This document shows positions 9,627-16,466 of a stretch of DNA of 64,000 bases, one piece after another. Source of the stretch: Lachnospiraceae bacterium (lineage in GTDB: Bacteria; Bacillota; Clostridia; Lachnospirales; Lachnospiraceae); contig JAIDHX010000017.1 of NCBI GenBank assembly GCA_029053015.1, forward strand, positions 1 to 64,000, written 5' to 3'. A program made the translations under genes and the position numbers. How positions within the stretch are numbered: position 1 is the stretch's first letter; each line of letters begins with the position of its first letter. The notes under the pieces were generated by a model. It ran no database searches, had not been told where the DNA came from, and worked only from the letters and a program-made list of their open reading frames with translations.

Positions 9627-10337
9627 TCAAAGTATCTGCGAAAGCAATGCATCTCCCCGCAGACCGGCATCAATCTCCCGACATCGTCCTTCCTTCAACG
9701 CATACAGCTTATCACAAATATCCAATTCTGTTTCTTCATGAGTGGCAAGCAGGACTGTTCCTCCCATGCCCTTATAGCGCTGCAGATGCTCCCTGACCTT
9801 TGCTTTTCCCGGCAAATCCAAAGCTGCTCCGGGCTCATCCAACAGCAAAACCGGCGGATTGCCTGCCAATGCGCAGCCGATACTAACCTTCTTTTTCATG
9901 CCGCCGGAAAGCTTTCCCACCTTTTGGGAACACATCTCCGCAAGCCCCAGCAGATGCAGAAAACCTTCCGCAAGCTCCCGCTCCAGAACCTCGCCGTCAC
10001 CATACCAGAGCAGCAGATTGTCCCTTACGCTTAACTCCGGTATCAGTGTGTTCTCCTGTGGGACATATCCCGTATAACGGATAAAGAGCTGCTCACTTCC
10101 CTTGGGGGGGCGCTGCCTTTCCTGCGTGATACAGTCCGCCACCACGCCGTCAAAGGCTATCATTCCCTTATCCGCCCGCCGCAGACCTGCAAGAATATTT
10201 AACAGCGTAGATTTTCCACAGCCGTTCGCACCCACAATGCCGACACACTGCCCCGCCTCTGCGGATAAGTCCACGCCCCTCAGCACTTTCTTTCTGCCGT
10301 ATGCACTTTCTATTCCCGTCACGCAGATACGTTCCAT
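9627..10337 (-). CDS. ABC transporter ATP-binding protein
   Basis: 236 residues from the ATG at 10337, which has AAGGAG 6 bases upstream; the open frame runs further upstream but without a better site. All ATPase motifs are present: Walker A GANGCGKST (about 36-44), signature LSGGMKKK (about 140-147), Walker B VLLLDEPGAALD (about 160-171) and the switch His in LLATHEE. It energises the ABC-2 permease encoded downstream on the same strand. It diverges from the padR gene, so the shared 148-base region with two PadR-like operators may control both directions. Confidence 0.93.
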   Translation of the reverse strand: MERICVTGIESAYGRKKVLRGVDLSAEAGQCVGIVGANGCGKSTLLNILAGLRRADKGMIAFDGVVADCITQERQRPPKGSEQLFIRYTGYVPQENTLIPELSVRDNLLLWYGDGEVLERELAEGFLHLLGLAEMCSQKVGKLSGGMKKKVSIGCALAGNPPVLLLDEPGAALDLPGKAKVREHLQRYKGMGGTVLLATHEETELDICDKLYALKEGRCREIDAGLRGDALLSQIL

Positions 10338-10427
10338 TTTTAACTCCTTACTATAACAAATCATAGCATAATTCCGCGTTTTATACAATGCAGAGTTTTT
10401 ATTGCGTAAACTTTGTAATTTTTTGTC

Positions 10428-10456
10428 TTGACAAATATATCGTCTGGCGATATATT
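10428..10456 (+). promoter_or_regulatory. padR promoter with operator in the spacer
   Basis: TTGACA (10428-10433) and TATATT (10451-10456) are separated by exactly 17 bases. The spacer and -10 contain the palindrome ATATATCG-N5-CGATATAT (10435-10455), so a repressor bound there would block RNA polymerase directly. Confidence 0.75.
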
Positions 10457-10465
10457 AAATCTATA

Positions 10466-10485
10466 ATATATCGGGAGGCGATATA
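10466..10485 (+). promoter_or_regulatory. Second PadR-type operator enclosing the Shine-Dalgarno site
   Basis: ATATATCG-GGAGG-CGATATA repeats the palindrome arms of the promoter operator. The five central bases are the ribosome site and the right arm abuts the padR ATG at 10486. The centres of the two operators are about 31 bases apart, close to three helical turns. Confidence 0.65.
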
Positions 10486-10815
10486 ATGAAAAATACACCA
10501 CTAACAGAAGCATTGTTCTATATCCTGTTATCACTGCGGAAACCAAACCACGGATACGGTATCATCCTCGAGGTGGAAGAACTGACAAAGGGCAGGGTAG
10601 TACTGGGACCGGGGACGCTGTACGGCGCGATTCAGACGATGATGGAGAAGGGCTGGATACGCATTTACAGTGAGGAGACGGTCTCCCGAAAAAAGAAACA
10701 GTATATCATCACTGATTTAGGCACCTGCGTTTTTTTGGAGGAAAAAATGCGTTTGGAAGAATTACTGGCAAATTCTGTGCTTTTTGAGGAGGATAATAAA
10801 AATGATAAAATTTAA
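10486..10815 (+). CDS. PadR-family transcriptional regulator
   Basis: 109 residues, the usual small PadR-s1 length. The winged-helix core is shown by ALFYILLSLRKPNHGYGI (about 9-26) and GPGTLYGAIQTMMEKGWI (about 41-58), followed by a C-terminal dimerisation helix. PadR proteins typically repress their own operon and adjacent membrane or efflux genes. The next gene, a DUF2812 membrane protein, overlaps its end by 14 bases, a frequent PadR partner arrangement. Two identical palindromes at the promoter and over the ribosome site strongly suggest autorepression. Confidence 0.94.
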   Translation: MKNTPLTEALFYILLSLRKPNHGYGIILEVEELTKGRVVLGPGTLYGAIQTMMEKGWIRIYSEETVSRKKKQYIITDLGTCVFLEEKMRLEELLANSVLFEEDNKNDKI

Positions 10816-12349
10816 AATGAGCTATAACAAAGACAAACTAACGGAATGGCTGGGCCGGATGGCAGCGCAGGGCTGGGCAATGACGGACTATGTCCTCGGC
10901 TTTTATCGTTTTGAAAAATGTAACCCCGGAGAATATATCTATCAGGTAGACATTGCAGAAAACCTGTTCAGCGTGTCGGAGGACTATCAACAATTTATGG
11001 AAGAGATGGGGGTGGAAATTGTATGCCTCTGGGGTCCTTGGGTCTTTCTGCGTAGAAAAGCTTCAGAAGGGAGCTTTGAAATGTATACGGATGTGGAATC
11101 CTCTGTCCGGCATTATACCAAAATCAAAAGAATGTTTCAGGCATTGGGAGGAATCATTGGCGCCTGCCTGCTTTTGGGAATCTATGGCGCAGTATCGCAG
11201 AAACGCGCCATTCTCTGGGGAATCGTGGTAACAGTTCTAATTCTTATGCTGCTGTTTTTGAGGGCGATTGTGCACCTAAGCAGAATACTGACGGAGCTGA
11301 ACAGCAGGCTTGGGAAAAGAACTTCCGAACCGGGCGGGATGTCCTCTGTATTTGCTTCGATAATGCGTGCAGCAGGCGCTGGTATCAGTATGCTTTTCGC
11401 CTTCTTTCTGTATTCCCTGCTGCATGAGCTTGGACATTGTATTCCCGTTTGGATTTGCGGCGGAACCGTCACGGGATTCTATCCCACTGACTTAAGCCCC
11501 CATATGACATATGAGGGGATTACCGGCAGTTTACCTCTCGGACTGGTTGACATTGCAGGCTCATTGCTGCCGCTTATGGCAGCAGCGGCAATTCTTCTGT
11601 TTTACAAAGGTTCGAAAAAGCATCCCTGGTTGAATATTTATTTGGGATTCATATCCGGCGCTTTTATATTTTCGCTTACAGCATGGATTCTGGAACCCAT
11701 AATCGGCGGACAGCAAAATTCAGATATTTCGCATTTTATAAATCATACCGGATTACATCCGGCTGTGGTAATGCTGTGTGCAATCATTGTTTTCGTGCTG
11801 ATGTGCCTTCTGTTCGTCAAAAAAATGCCGAAATTATTCGGCGGAATTGTAAGTAAAAAATTTATTATTTCAATTGCCGCCGTAGCGATAACGACAGGGG
11901 CTGTTATCGCTACGCTCTGCCAGCTCTTTGAGGCAGATAAGCTTTTAGCGAAAGGAAATGTCCGGTATACGGTGGAAAGCAGCCAAAATTCCATGCTGCA
12001 GGAAGAGTTCTCCATAGAGATTGAGCAGCCGGGAGAATATGTCCTATATGCGGAATGCGAAGTAGACCGGGACGGCGTCATTGCAGCAGTTGTCTTTTGG
12101 GATGAAGATACGGTGTATTGCCATTGCACAGGCGCCACACTTTTTCAATTAGAATCTCTGCCCTTCCATCTGGACAGCGACAGTTATACCCTTTCCTTCT
12201 ATCTCCTCTGCAACGAGGAGGATTGGCAGGAGTATTGCCGGATTACCGGAATCGATGCAAGCGCCATAGAAGATTTTCCTTATCAGCCGGATGCGCCGGC
12301 CACTGTCACAGGCAGCTATAGGCTTGTGTATAAACGTTCGAAAATATAA
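10802..12349 (+). CDS. DUF2812 membrane protein with an HELGH (M50-like) motif
   Basis: 515 residues from the ATG at 10802, preceded by GAGGAGG. The first ~115 residues match the DUF2812 pattern (MAAQGWAMTDYVLGFYRFEK), a domain often encoded next to PadR regulators. Helices follow near 120-165 and then a multi-helix region (about 190-380) with LLHELGHCIPVW, where H208, E209 and H212 form an HExxH zinc site inside a membrane segment as in site-2-protease-like M50 peptidases. The C-terminal ~130 residues look like a soluble extracytoplasmic domain. A third zinc ligand is not obvious, so catalysis is an inference. It is translationally coupled to padR. Confidence 0.8.
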   Translation: MIKFKMSYNKDKLTEWLGRMAAQGWAMTDYVLGFYRFEKCNPGEYIYQVDIAENLFSVSEDYQQFMEEMGVEIVCLWGPWVFLRRKASEGSFEMYTDVESSVRHYTKIKRMFQALGGIIGACLLLGIYGAVSQKRAILWGIVVTVLILMLLFLRAIVHLSRILTELNSRLGKRTSEPGGMSSVFASIMRAAGAGISMLFAFFLYSLLHELGHCIPVWICGGTVTGFYPTDLSPHMTYEGITGSLPLGLVDIAGSLLPLMAAAAILLFYKGSKKHPWLNIYLGFISGAFIFSLTAWILEPIIGGQQNSDISHFINHTGLHPAVVMLCAIIVFVLMCLLFVKKMPKLFGGIVSKKFIISIAAVAITTGAVIATLCQLFEADKLLAKGNVRYTVESSQNSMLQEEFSIEIEQPGEYVLYAECEVDRDGVIAAVVFWDEDTVYCHCTGATLFQLESLPFHLDSDSYTLSFYLLCNEEDWQEYCRITGIDASAIEDFPYQPDAPATVTGSYRLVYKRSKI

Positions 12350-12384
12350 TTGACGAATTATTGTTTGAATGGTAATATAATAAA

Positions 12385-12479
12385 AGAAAGGGCATTACCG
12401 TGTGTAACGGTTCGCCTTGGTTAACAGTTACTTATCAAAAAAGCAACTTATCCTTGGTCGGGGCGGTTGCTTTTTTGAT
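12385..12479 (+). ncRNA. Candidate antitoxin RNA, copy 1
   Basis: TTGACG (12350-12355), 17 bases and TAATAT (12373-12378) form a plausible promoter, conserved in copy 2. Transcription would begin near 12385 and stop at the hairpin ATCAAAAAAGCAAC/GTTGCTTTTTTGAT (12434-12479). The RNA would be antisense to the 3' end of the toxin message. Confidence 0.5.
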
Positions 12480-12603
12480 GTTTTTCTTTTTTGGCTGTCT
12501 GCCGGATGCTGATAACTGTCACGATAATGCTGATGACACCGGAAGTTCTCAAAATGTACTCATTTTGGCAAAAGGCGAACCGCTTACCGTTTAGGTAATG
12601 CCC
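12389..12603. repeat. Toxin-antitoxin element copy 1, flanked by inverted repeats (decayed)
   Basis: This segment begins with GGGCATTACC and ends with its complement GGTAATGCCC, extended inward by the paired blocks CGGTTCGCCTT and AAGGCGAACCG. It is the first of two closely related tandem copies; the second spans 12718-13021. Copy 1 lacks about 85 bases that in copy 2 hold the ribosome sites, the leader ORF and the toxin start. The missing segment is bounded by short GTCA repeats, which suggests a slippage or recombination deletion. Confidence 0.75.
12448..12537 (-). pseudogene. Remnant of hydrophobic type I toxin, copy 1
   Basis: The frame encodes the C-terminal part of the copy 2 toxin (end of the hydrophobic helix, then a basic tail ending RPDQG) but has no usable start codon or ribosome site, because the segment carrying them is deleted. 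Only a TTG upstream in frame could start it, without a Shine-Dalgarno sequence. Confidence 0.65.
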
Positions 12604-12712
12604 ATATTCCGATTATATCATGGAAACTGTTTTTTGAAAATATATTTTTGGTAAAATGTTATTTTTTAAATTAAGTATTGACGTGTGACAACATAAATGG
12701 TAGTATAATAAA

Positions 12713-12808
12713 AGAAAGGGCATTACCGTACAGCAACGGTTCGCCTTGGTTAATAGTTACTTATCAAAAAAGCAACTCATCCTTGGCGTGGGCGGTTGCT
12801 TTTTTGAT
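12713..12808 (+). ncRNA. Candidate antitoxin RNA, copy 2
   Basis: A promoter (TTGACG at 12678-12683, 17 bases, TAGTAT at 12701-12706) would start a ~95-base RNA ending at the 14-bp hairpin 12763-12808 with a T6 run. It overlaps the last codons and 3' end of the toxin gene on the opposite strand, the geometry of TxpA/RatA and BsrG/SR4 type I systems. Confidence 0.55.
12763..12808. terminator. Bidirectional terminator shared by toxin and antitoxin RNAs
   Basis: ATCAAAAAAGCAAC pairs perfectly with GTTGCTTTTTTGAT, giving a 14-bp stem with T6 in both directions. The toxin stop codon (12777) falls inside the hairpin. Confidence 0.8.
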
Positions 12809-12911
12809 GTCTTTCTTTTCGAGCTGTCTGCCGGATGCTGATAACTGTCACAACAATGCTGATGACCGTCACCACGATACCGACAAGCCCTACTATTACT
12901 TCAAACACCAT
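12777..12911 (-). CDS. Small hydrophobic peptide, candidate type I toxin
   Basis: 44 residues, too short for usual gene calls. One strongly hydrophobic helix (about residues 5-26, rich in Val and Ile, with the repeat VVTVISI) is followed by a basic tail (RQTARKERHQKSNRPRQG). This single-helix plus charged-tail plan is that of membrane-acting type I toxins and holin-like toxins of Firmicutes. GGAG lies 3 bases before the start, which overlaps the end of an 11-codon leader ORF in another frame, so translation is probably coupled. A minus-strand promoter (TTTTCA, 17 bases, extended TATAAT) is at 13030-13058. Confidence 0.65.
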   Translation of the reverse strand: MVFEVIVGLVGIVVTVISIVVTVISIRQTARKERHQKSNRPRQG

Positions 12912-12936
12912 TTACTCCTTTTTCCTTATTTTCCAT
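12901..12936 (-). CDS. Leader ORF overlapping the toxin start
   Basis: Eleven codons (MENKEKGVNGV) preceded by a strong GGAGGTGA at 12942-12949. Its stop lies 9 bases past the toxin ATG in another frame, an overlap resembling mok-hok coupling in which ribosomes on the leader open or deliver to the toxin start. The better Shine-Dalgarno belongs to the leader, not to the toxin. Confidence 0.5.
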   Translation of the reverse strand: MENKEKGVNGV

Positions 12937-13029
12937 ATGTATCACCTCCGCTGACACTGGAAGTTCTCAAAATGTACTCATTTTGGCAAAAGGCGAACCG
13001 CTCACCGTTCAGGTAATGCCCATATTCCG

Positions 13030-13058
13030 ATTATATCATAAAAACTGTTTTTTGAAAA
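13030..13058 (-). promoter_or_regulatory. Toxin promoter, copy 2
   Basis: Read on the minus strand, TTTTCA and TATAAT are 17 bases apart and TG precedes the -10 by one base (extended -10). The predicted start near 13023 leaves a long 5' leader that begins with the inverted-repeat sequence. Confidence 0.55.
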
Positions 13059-13141
13059 TATATTTTTGGTAAAATGTTATTTTTAAAATTATAATCATTG
13101 CATTAATGACTCAGTTTAATCGAAAATCACAGATGGCAGTT

Positions 13142-13235
13142 TTGACAATGTTTCGACTGCCAAATATGTCGTACCCAGCCATTGGGATATCGATATTGCA
13201 TAAACACAGACAGGGCAGCGCCGCTGCCCTTTTTC
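13142..13235 (+). promoter_or_regulatory. Orphan promoter-terminator pair upstream of feoA
   Basis: TTGACA (13142-13147) and TATGTC (13165-13170), 17 bases apart, are followed by the hairpin GGGCAGC-GCC-GCTGCCC and T5 (13213-13234). No gene lies between. It could be a ~55-base small RNA or a leader attenuator of feoAB, which starts 110 bases later. Confidence 0.4.
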
Positions 13236-13343
13236 TTACCCTTGCCGGAAACTCCATTAAAAAATTCCATTTTTGTCACACTGACAACCCGACTTCGATA
13301 TGATAATTATAGATTGGCAAATCACAAACCGGAAGGGAATATC

Positions 13344-13601
13344 ATGACTCCTCCTCTTTCCTTATATCATCTCGTCCCCGGCGAAAGCGCCGTGGTAAAA
13401 AAATTGTACTGCAGCGGCAGCATCCGGCGGCGTCTGCTGGATATCGGCCTGACAGAACAGACAAGGGTTATCTGCGTCGGGCAGAGTCCCGCCGGCGACC
13501 CAAAGGCTTTTCTCATCCGCGGCGCCGTCATTGCTCTCCGCAGGGAAGATAGTGTCAATATAGTAGTCGAAGGTAAGGAGAAAGTAAATGGAATCTGCTA
13601 A
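13344..13601 (+). CDS. feoA: FeoA family ferrous iron transport protein
   Basis: 85 residues from the ATG at 13344 (GGAAGGG 7 bases upstream), the normal size for FeoA. The SH3-like FeoA fold is indicated by LVPGESAVVKKL near the N-terminus and GSIRRRLLDIGLTEQTRV in the middle. FeoA is a cytosolic partner that modulates FeoB-dependent Fe(II) uptake. It overlaps feoB by 14 bases, so both are translated together. The half-site TGATAAT at 13301-13307 resembles part of a Fur box, but the second half is poor. Confidence 0.92.
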   Translation: MTPPLSLYHLVPGESAVVKKLYCSGSIRRRLLDIGLTEQTRVICVGQSPAGDPKAFLIRGAVIALRREDSVNIVVEGKEKVNGIC

Positions 13602-14655
13602 AATTGTTGCCATCGCCGGCAATCCCAATGTGGGCAAAAGTACTCTTTTCAACGGCCTGACCGGCCTGCACCAGCATACCGGCAACTGGGCGGGCAAAAC
13701 GGTAGCCAACGCCCATGGCTGTTGCCGTACATCAAAATACGCCTGTACCCTTGTTGACATTCCCGGTACATACTCCCTGTTTGCACATTCTGCAGAGGAA
13801 GAAATTGCCAGGGACTTTCTCTGTACGGGAAATGTTGACGCCGTTATTGTCGTCTGTGACGCCACCTGCCTGGAGCGAAATCTGAATCTGGCATTGCAGA
13901 TTTTGCAAATCAACCCCAATACCATTCTCTGCGTCAATCTTATGGACGAAGCCGAAAAAAAGGGGATTTCCATTGATTTTTCCATTTTGTCAGACAATCT
14001 CGGGATTCCCGCCGTCGGTATCTGCGCCCGAGAGAAAAAAGGCGTTAAAGTACTTCTTGACACACTGGATGAAATGCTTTCCGACGCAGAGGACAATGCG
14101 GACAAAAATACGGCTGAACCGTGCCATACCGTTAGAAATCTGTCGGACGCCACCGCGAACAAGCTTATCCAGACTGCAGAAACAATCGCCGCAAAAGCAG
14201 TTACCTATCACAACCCTCATTACCGCGAAAAGGATATCCGGCTGGACAGATTCCTGACAAGCAGGCTGACCGGCTATCCCGTCATGATACTTTTGCTGGC
14301 TGTCATTTTCTGGCTCACCATCTCCTTTTCCAATTATCCATCCGCCCTGCTCTCCGGCCTGTTTGCAAAACTGGGGAACTGTTTATCCTCCGTGCTGCTT
14401 CACGTAAGAATGCCTATGTGGCTGCACAACCTTCTGGTTCAGGGCGCTTACCGCGTCCTATCATGGGTTGTCGCCGTTATGCTCCCTCCCATGGCAATCT
14501 TTTTCCCCCTGTTCACCCTTTTGGAGGACATGGGGTACCTGCCCCGCATTGCCTTCAACCTGGACCACTGTTTTAAAAAGTGCCACGCTTGCGGAAAACA
14601 GGCTCTTACTATGTGCATAGTATGTGTGTATCTGCAAACAGTTGTGTCAATATAG
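13588..14655 (+). CDS. feoB: FeoB N-terminal part (gene split by prophage)
   Basis: Residues 1-343 are genuine FeoB: the G domain with G1 GNPNVGKST (about 9-17), G3 DIPGTYS (about 54-60) and G4 NLMD, then a helical spacer and the first membrane helices (from about 228). At codon 343 the host sequence stops at the prophage left end (core 14609-14615) and 12 phage-encoded residues lead to a stop. The rest of FeoB lies at 47347-48198. Uptake of Fe(II) needs the whole membrane channel, so this lysogen is predicted to lack FeoB function unless the prophage excises; the GTPase part may still be made. Confidence 0.95.
   Translation: MESAKIVAIAGNPNVGKSTLFNGLTGLHQHTGNWAGKTVANAHGCCRTSKYACTLVDIPGTYSLFAHSAEEEIARDFLCTGNVDAVIVVCDATCLERNLNLALQILQINPNTILCVNLMDEAEKKGISIDFSILSDNLGIPAVGICAREKKGVKVLLDTLDEMLSDAEDNADKNTAEPCHTVRNLSDATANKLIQTAETIAAKAVTYHNPHYREKDIRLDRFLTSRLTGYPVMILLLAVIFWLTISFSNYPSALLSGLFAKLGNCLSSVLLHVRMPMWLHNLLVQGAYRVLSWVVAVMLPPMAIFFPLFTLLEDMGYLPRIAFNLDHCFKKCHACGKQALTMCIVCVYLQTVVSI
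14609..14636 (+). other. attL (bacterial-phage junction)
   Basis: The core CTATGTG at 14609-14615 is followed by the phage half-site CATAGTATGTGTGTATCTGC (14616-14635). With the phage half-site from attR it forms a 44-bp imperfect palindrome whose central dinucleotide is TG, the usual form of a large-serine-integrase attP. Confidence 0.85.
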
Positions 14656-14662
14656 TACTATC

Positions 14663-14697
14663 AAAAAAAACAGCGAGACAATCGAAACTGTCTCGCT
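14663..14697 (-). terminator. Terminator at the left end of the prophage
   Basis: AGCGAGACA and TGTCTCGCT form a perfect 9-bp stem; on the minus strand it is followed by T8. It would stop leftward phage transcription before it reaches feoB in antisense. Confidence 0.85.
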
Positions 14698-14829
14698 CAT
14701 AAAGTCTAACTCGAAGAGGTCACATCTAAGACAAGAGGCTGATTTTTACCGAATCAACATAAAATTCTCTATCGGTTATAATTTTCTCAACAAGCAAATG
14801 AAAGTAATAAATATAACCACCACTATTTT

Positions 14830-15501
14830 TTATCTGCCCTGCTGTGCCATTTTAATTTCCTCTTCAAATGTACTCTTCATTTTTTCCTCTGATACTTGTT
14901 TTGATTTTGTTTCAGAATAATAATCCCTCGCTAAAATATCCTCAGGATTTTCCTCCTTATCAATCTTTTGTCTATATTTCTTTTTCAGCATATCACGCCA
15001 ATCTTTTTTATTAGACCTGATACAAGTCAGAATAATCTGCAAATCATCAATAAGCCCTTCAACATCTGCTGTCTCTAGCCCATTTTCTCTTTGATCCATT
15101 AATCTGTTTTTAGCTATCAAGACCGCCGTTTCTGCATCCTCTATATGTCTATAGGTGCTTTTTGCAATTTTATGCTGATTACGTTTAAAATCTTTTCCGG
15201 CTGTCTTTTTTGTCAAAATCCACGCAAAAATAAAAGAAGAATATAAGCTCAGATACTGCGACTCTATTTGTGCAGCAATTCCTAACATTGCATTCACCAT
15301 ACATATAGCAGCGACTAAAAAAGAAGCCAACATAATCCAATTTTCAAGATTTTCTATCCACTCCCTTAGAAGCTTTTTTTCTTTTGCTTTATGGCATTTC
15401 CATCCTATCAAAATACCTAATATAAAAACGACTATTACAATACACAGATACAACCAATACCTTTGAAGCCACACCAACACTGAATTTCCTTGCCCTTCCA
15501 T
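14830..15501 (-). CDS. Membrane protein, candidate toxin partner of the DUF4065 protein
   Basis: 223 residues, not recognised by family. The N-terminal half has three hydrophobic segments (about 12-33, 55-78 and 84-100), and the rest is a highly charged helical cytoplasmic tail with a Lys-rich patch (KKKYRQK). It follows the DUF4065 gene by 10 bases on the same strand at the prophage end, before a strong terminator. Panacea (DUF4065) antitoxins pair with varied toxins including membrane-active ones, so a toxin or abortive-infection role is a reasonable inference but not shown. Codons are AT-rich compared with the structural genes. Confidence 0.7.
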   Translation of the reverse strand: MEGQGNSVLVWLQRYWLYLCIVIVVFILGILIGWKCHKAKEKKLLREWIENLENWIMLASFLVAAICMVNAMLGIAAQIESQYLSLYSSFIFAWILTKKTAGKDFKRNQHKIAKSTYRHIEDAETAVLIAKNRLMDQRENGLETADVEGLIDDLQIILTCIRSNKKDWRDMLKKKYRQKIDKEENPEDILARDYYSETKSKQVSEEKMKSTFEEEIKMAQQGR

Positions 15502-15511
15502 TGTTCTCCCC

Positions 15512-15988
15512 CTAAACCCCTAATCTGTTTCCATAATATTCTTGCATACTCGTATCGGAAATTACATTTTTACACGGCACGTCTCCTGCCAAATTTCCTC
15601 TTGCCTCTTTCCAAGGCTCCTCAAAATGTGTCATTTTTTCCAATTCATCCGCAGTATAATCCCCATATAGTCCATATACTTTATTTAAAAAAATAATTAT
15701 GTTATTATCTTTAAAATGCGGTCTGCTCTGCAAGCCGGTTATAGTTAACCCCCCCCAATCCCTATACCGAGTATATAATCTTGGAGAAACGGGCCCATGA
15801 ACCCAAGCTTCAAAATCCGTGTCCATCAATCTAGTTTTATATATTGCCAAATACAAAGCCTGTGCATAGTAACACAGTTTTTGCAGTTTTTTATGCTTCA
15901 TTGCCTCACGTGTCAAAAAATACTTTGCCACTTCTAAAATGTCTTCCATTTTTCTTTCACCCCTTTTGAAGAAAACAACATTCCCCAT
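15512..15988 (-). CDS. Panacea/DUF4065 domain protein, candidate antitoxin
   Basis: 158 residues. The SocA/GepA-like Panacea domain is shown by KLQKLCYYAQALYLA (about 37-51) and EAWVHGPVSPRLY (about 62-74), with the C-terminal YTADELEKMTHFEEPW motif. GGAGG lies 7 bases before the ATG at 15988; a second start at the MEDILEV segment has its own GGGGTG site. The domain is known as a shared antitoxin module of PanAT systems and from phage proteins. The next gene, 10 bases downstream, encodes a membrane protein that would be the toxin. It lies at the prophage edge, where lysogeny-expressed defence cargo is common. Confidence 0.85.
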   Translation of the reverse strand: MGNVVFFKRGERKMEDILEVAKYFLTREAMKHKKLQKLCYYAQALYLAIYKTRLMDTDFEAWVHGPVSPRLYTRYRDWGGLTITGLQSRPHFKDNNIIIFLNKVYGLYGDYTADELEKMTHFEEPWKEARGNLAGDVPCKNVISDTSMQEYYGNRLGV

Positions 15989-16274
15989 TCATGCACCTCC
16001 ATATATTCCAACCAACCATTGAAACTATAATTACGTATGTACACTGAACAAGGATTTATTCCTTTTTCTAACTTTATTTTAACATATTCTGCTTAAAAAT
16101 CAATATTTGTGGACAACTTTGTGGAAAACATGTTGATAAGTATCAAGAATGACCTGTAAAGCAGAAAATAATTAAGATTAACAGAAGATTTTGCCTTGCT
16201 TGTATCCACACATTTATTTCTATAATTGTATAACACGAAACACACTTTTGCAACTACAAAATGTTGATATTTAA
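15989..16274. other. AT-rich intergenic region with DnaA-box-like sequences
   Basis: No gene is seen. The segment has TGTGGACAA, TGTGGAAAA and TGTTGATAA near 16109-16140 and a TATCCACA near 16202, all close to the DnaA box TTATCCACA on one strand or the other. A minus-strand promoter (TTGATT, 16 bases, TAAAAT, around 16078-16105) probably serves the DUF4065 gene. Confidence 0.4.
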
Positions 16275-16463
16275 CTAAATAATAAGTTTTCTAAACAGTC
16301 TAACCGACAGACAAATTTCCATGTTATATGCTGCAAGTACGCAAATCGTCGCTTCCATAAAGACTCTCCTCAACTTGATATCAAAGTTTTGATAGTAAAA
16401 CGCAGAAAAGTAGCCAGAAACAGAATCTTGTTTTAAAGACAGCAATTCTGTTTCCATCTTCAC
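16275..16463 (-). CDS. Hypothetical small protein after the XRE gene
   Basis: 62 residues if the GTG at 16463 is used, 60 from the ATG at 16457. It starts 4 bases after the XRE stop with AAAAGGTGAAG as a weak ribosome site. No family or motif is recognised; its middle is rich in aromatic residues. It may be a real coupled gene or a chance frame. Confidence 0.35.
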   Translation of the reverse strand: MKMETELLSLKQDSVSGYFSAFYYQNFDIKLRRVFMEATICVLAAYNMEICLSVRLFRKLII

Positions 16464-16466
16464 CTT

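Larger units (their letters stand above)
12718..13021. repeat. Toxin-antitoxin element copy 2 (complete), flanked by inverted repeats
   Basis: The complete form of the element. Its outer inverted repeats (GGGCATTACC...GGTAATGCCC) and promoter regions on both sides match copy 1, and the AT-rich sequence just beyond the right end is also duplicated. The interior contains convergent transcripts meeting at one shared hairpin. Confidence 0.75.

Noticed and set aside
12718-13021. MITE or IS remnant
   Set aside because: The inverted-repeat ends look transposon-like, but no target duplication is visible, and conserved promoters, terminator and a toxin-like frame explain the structure better.
14624-14920. 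Plus-strand ORF at the left prophage end
   Set aside because: It runs across the terminator hairpin and antisense to the membrane protein gene, with no ribosome site or protein-like pattern.
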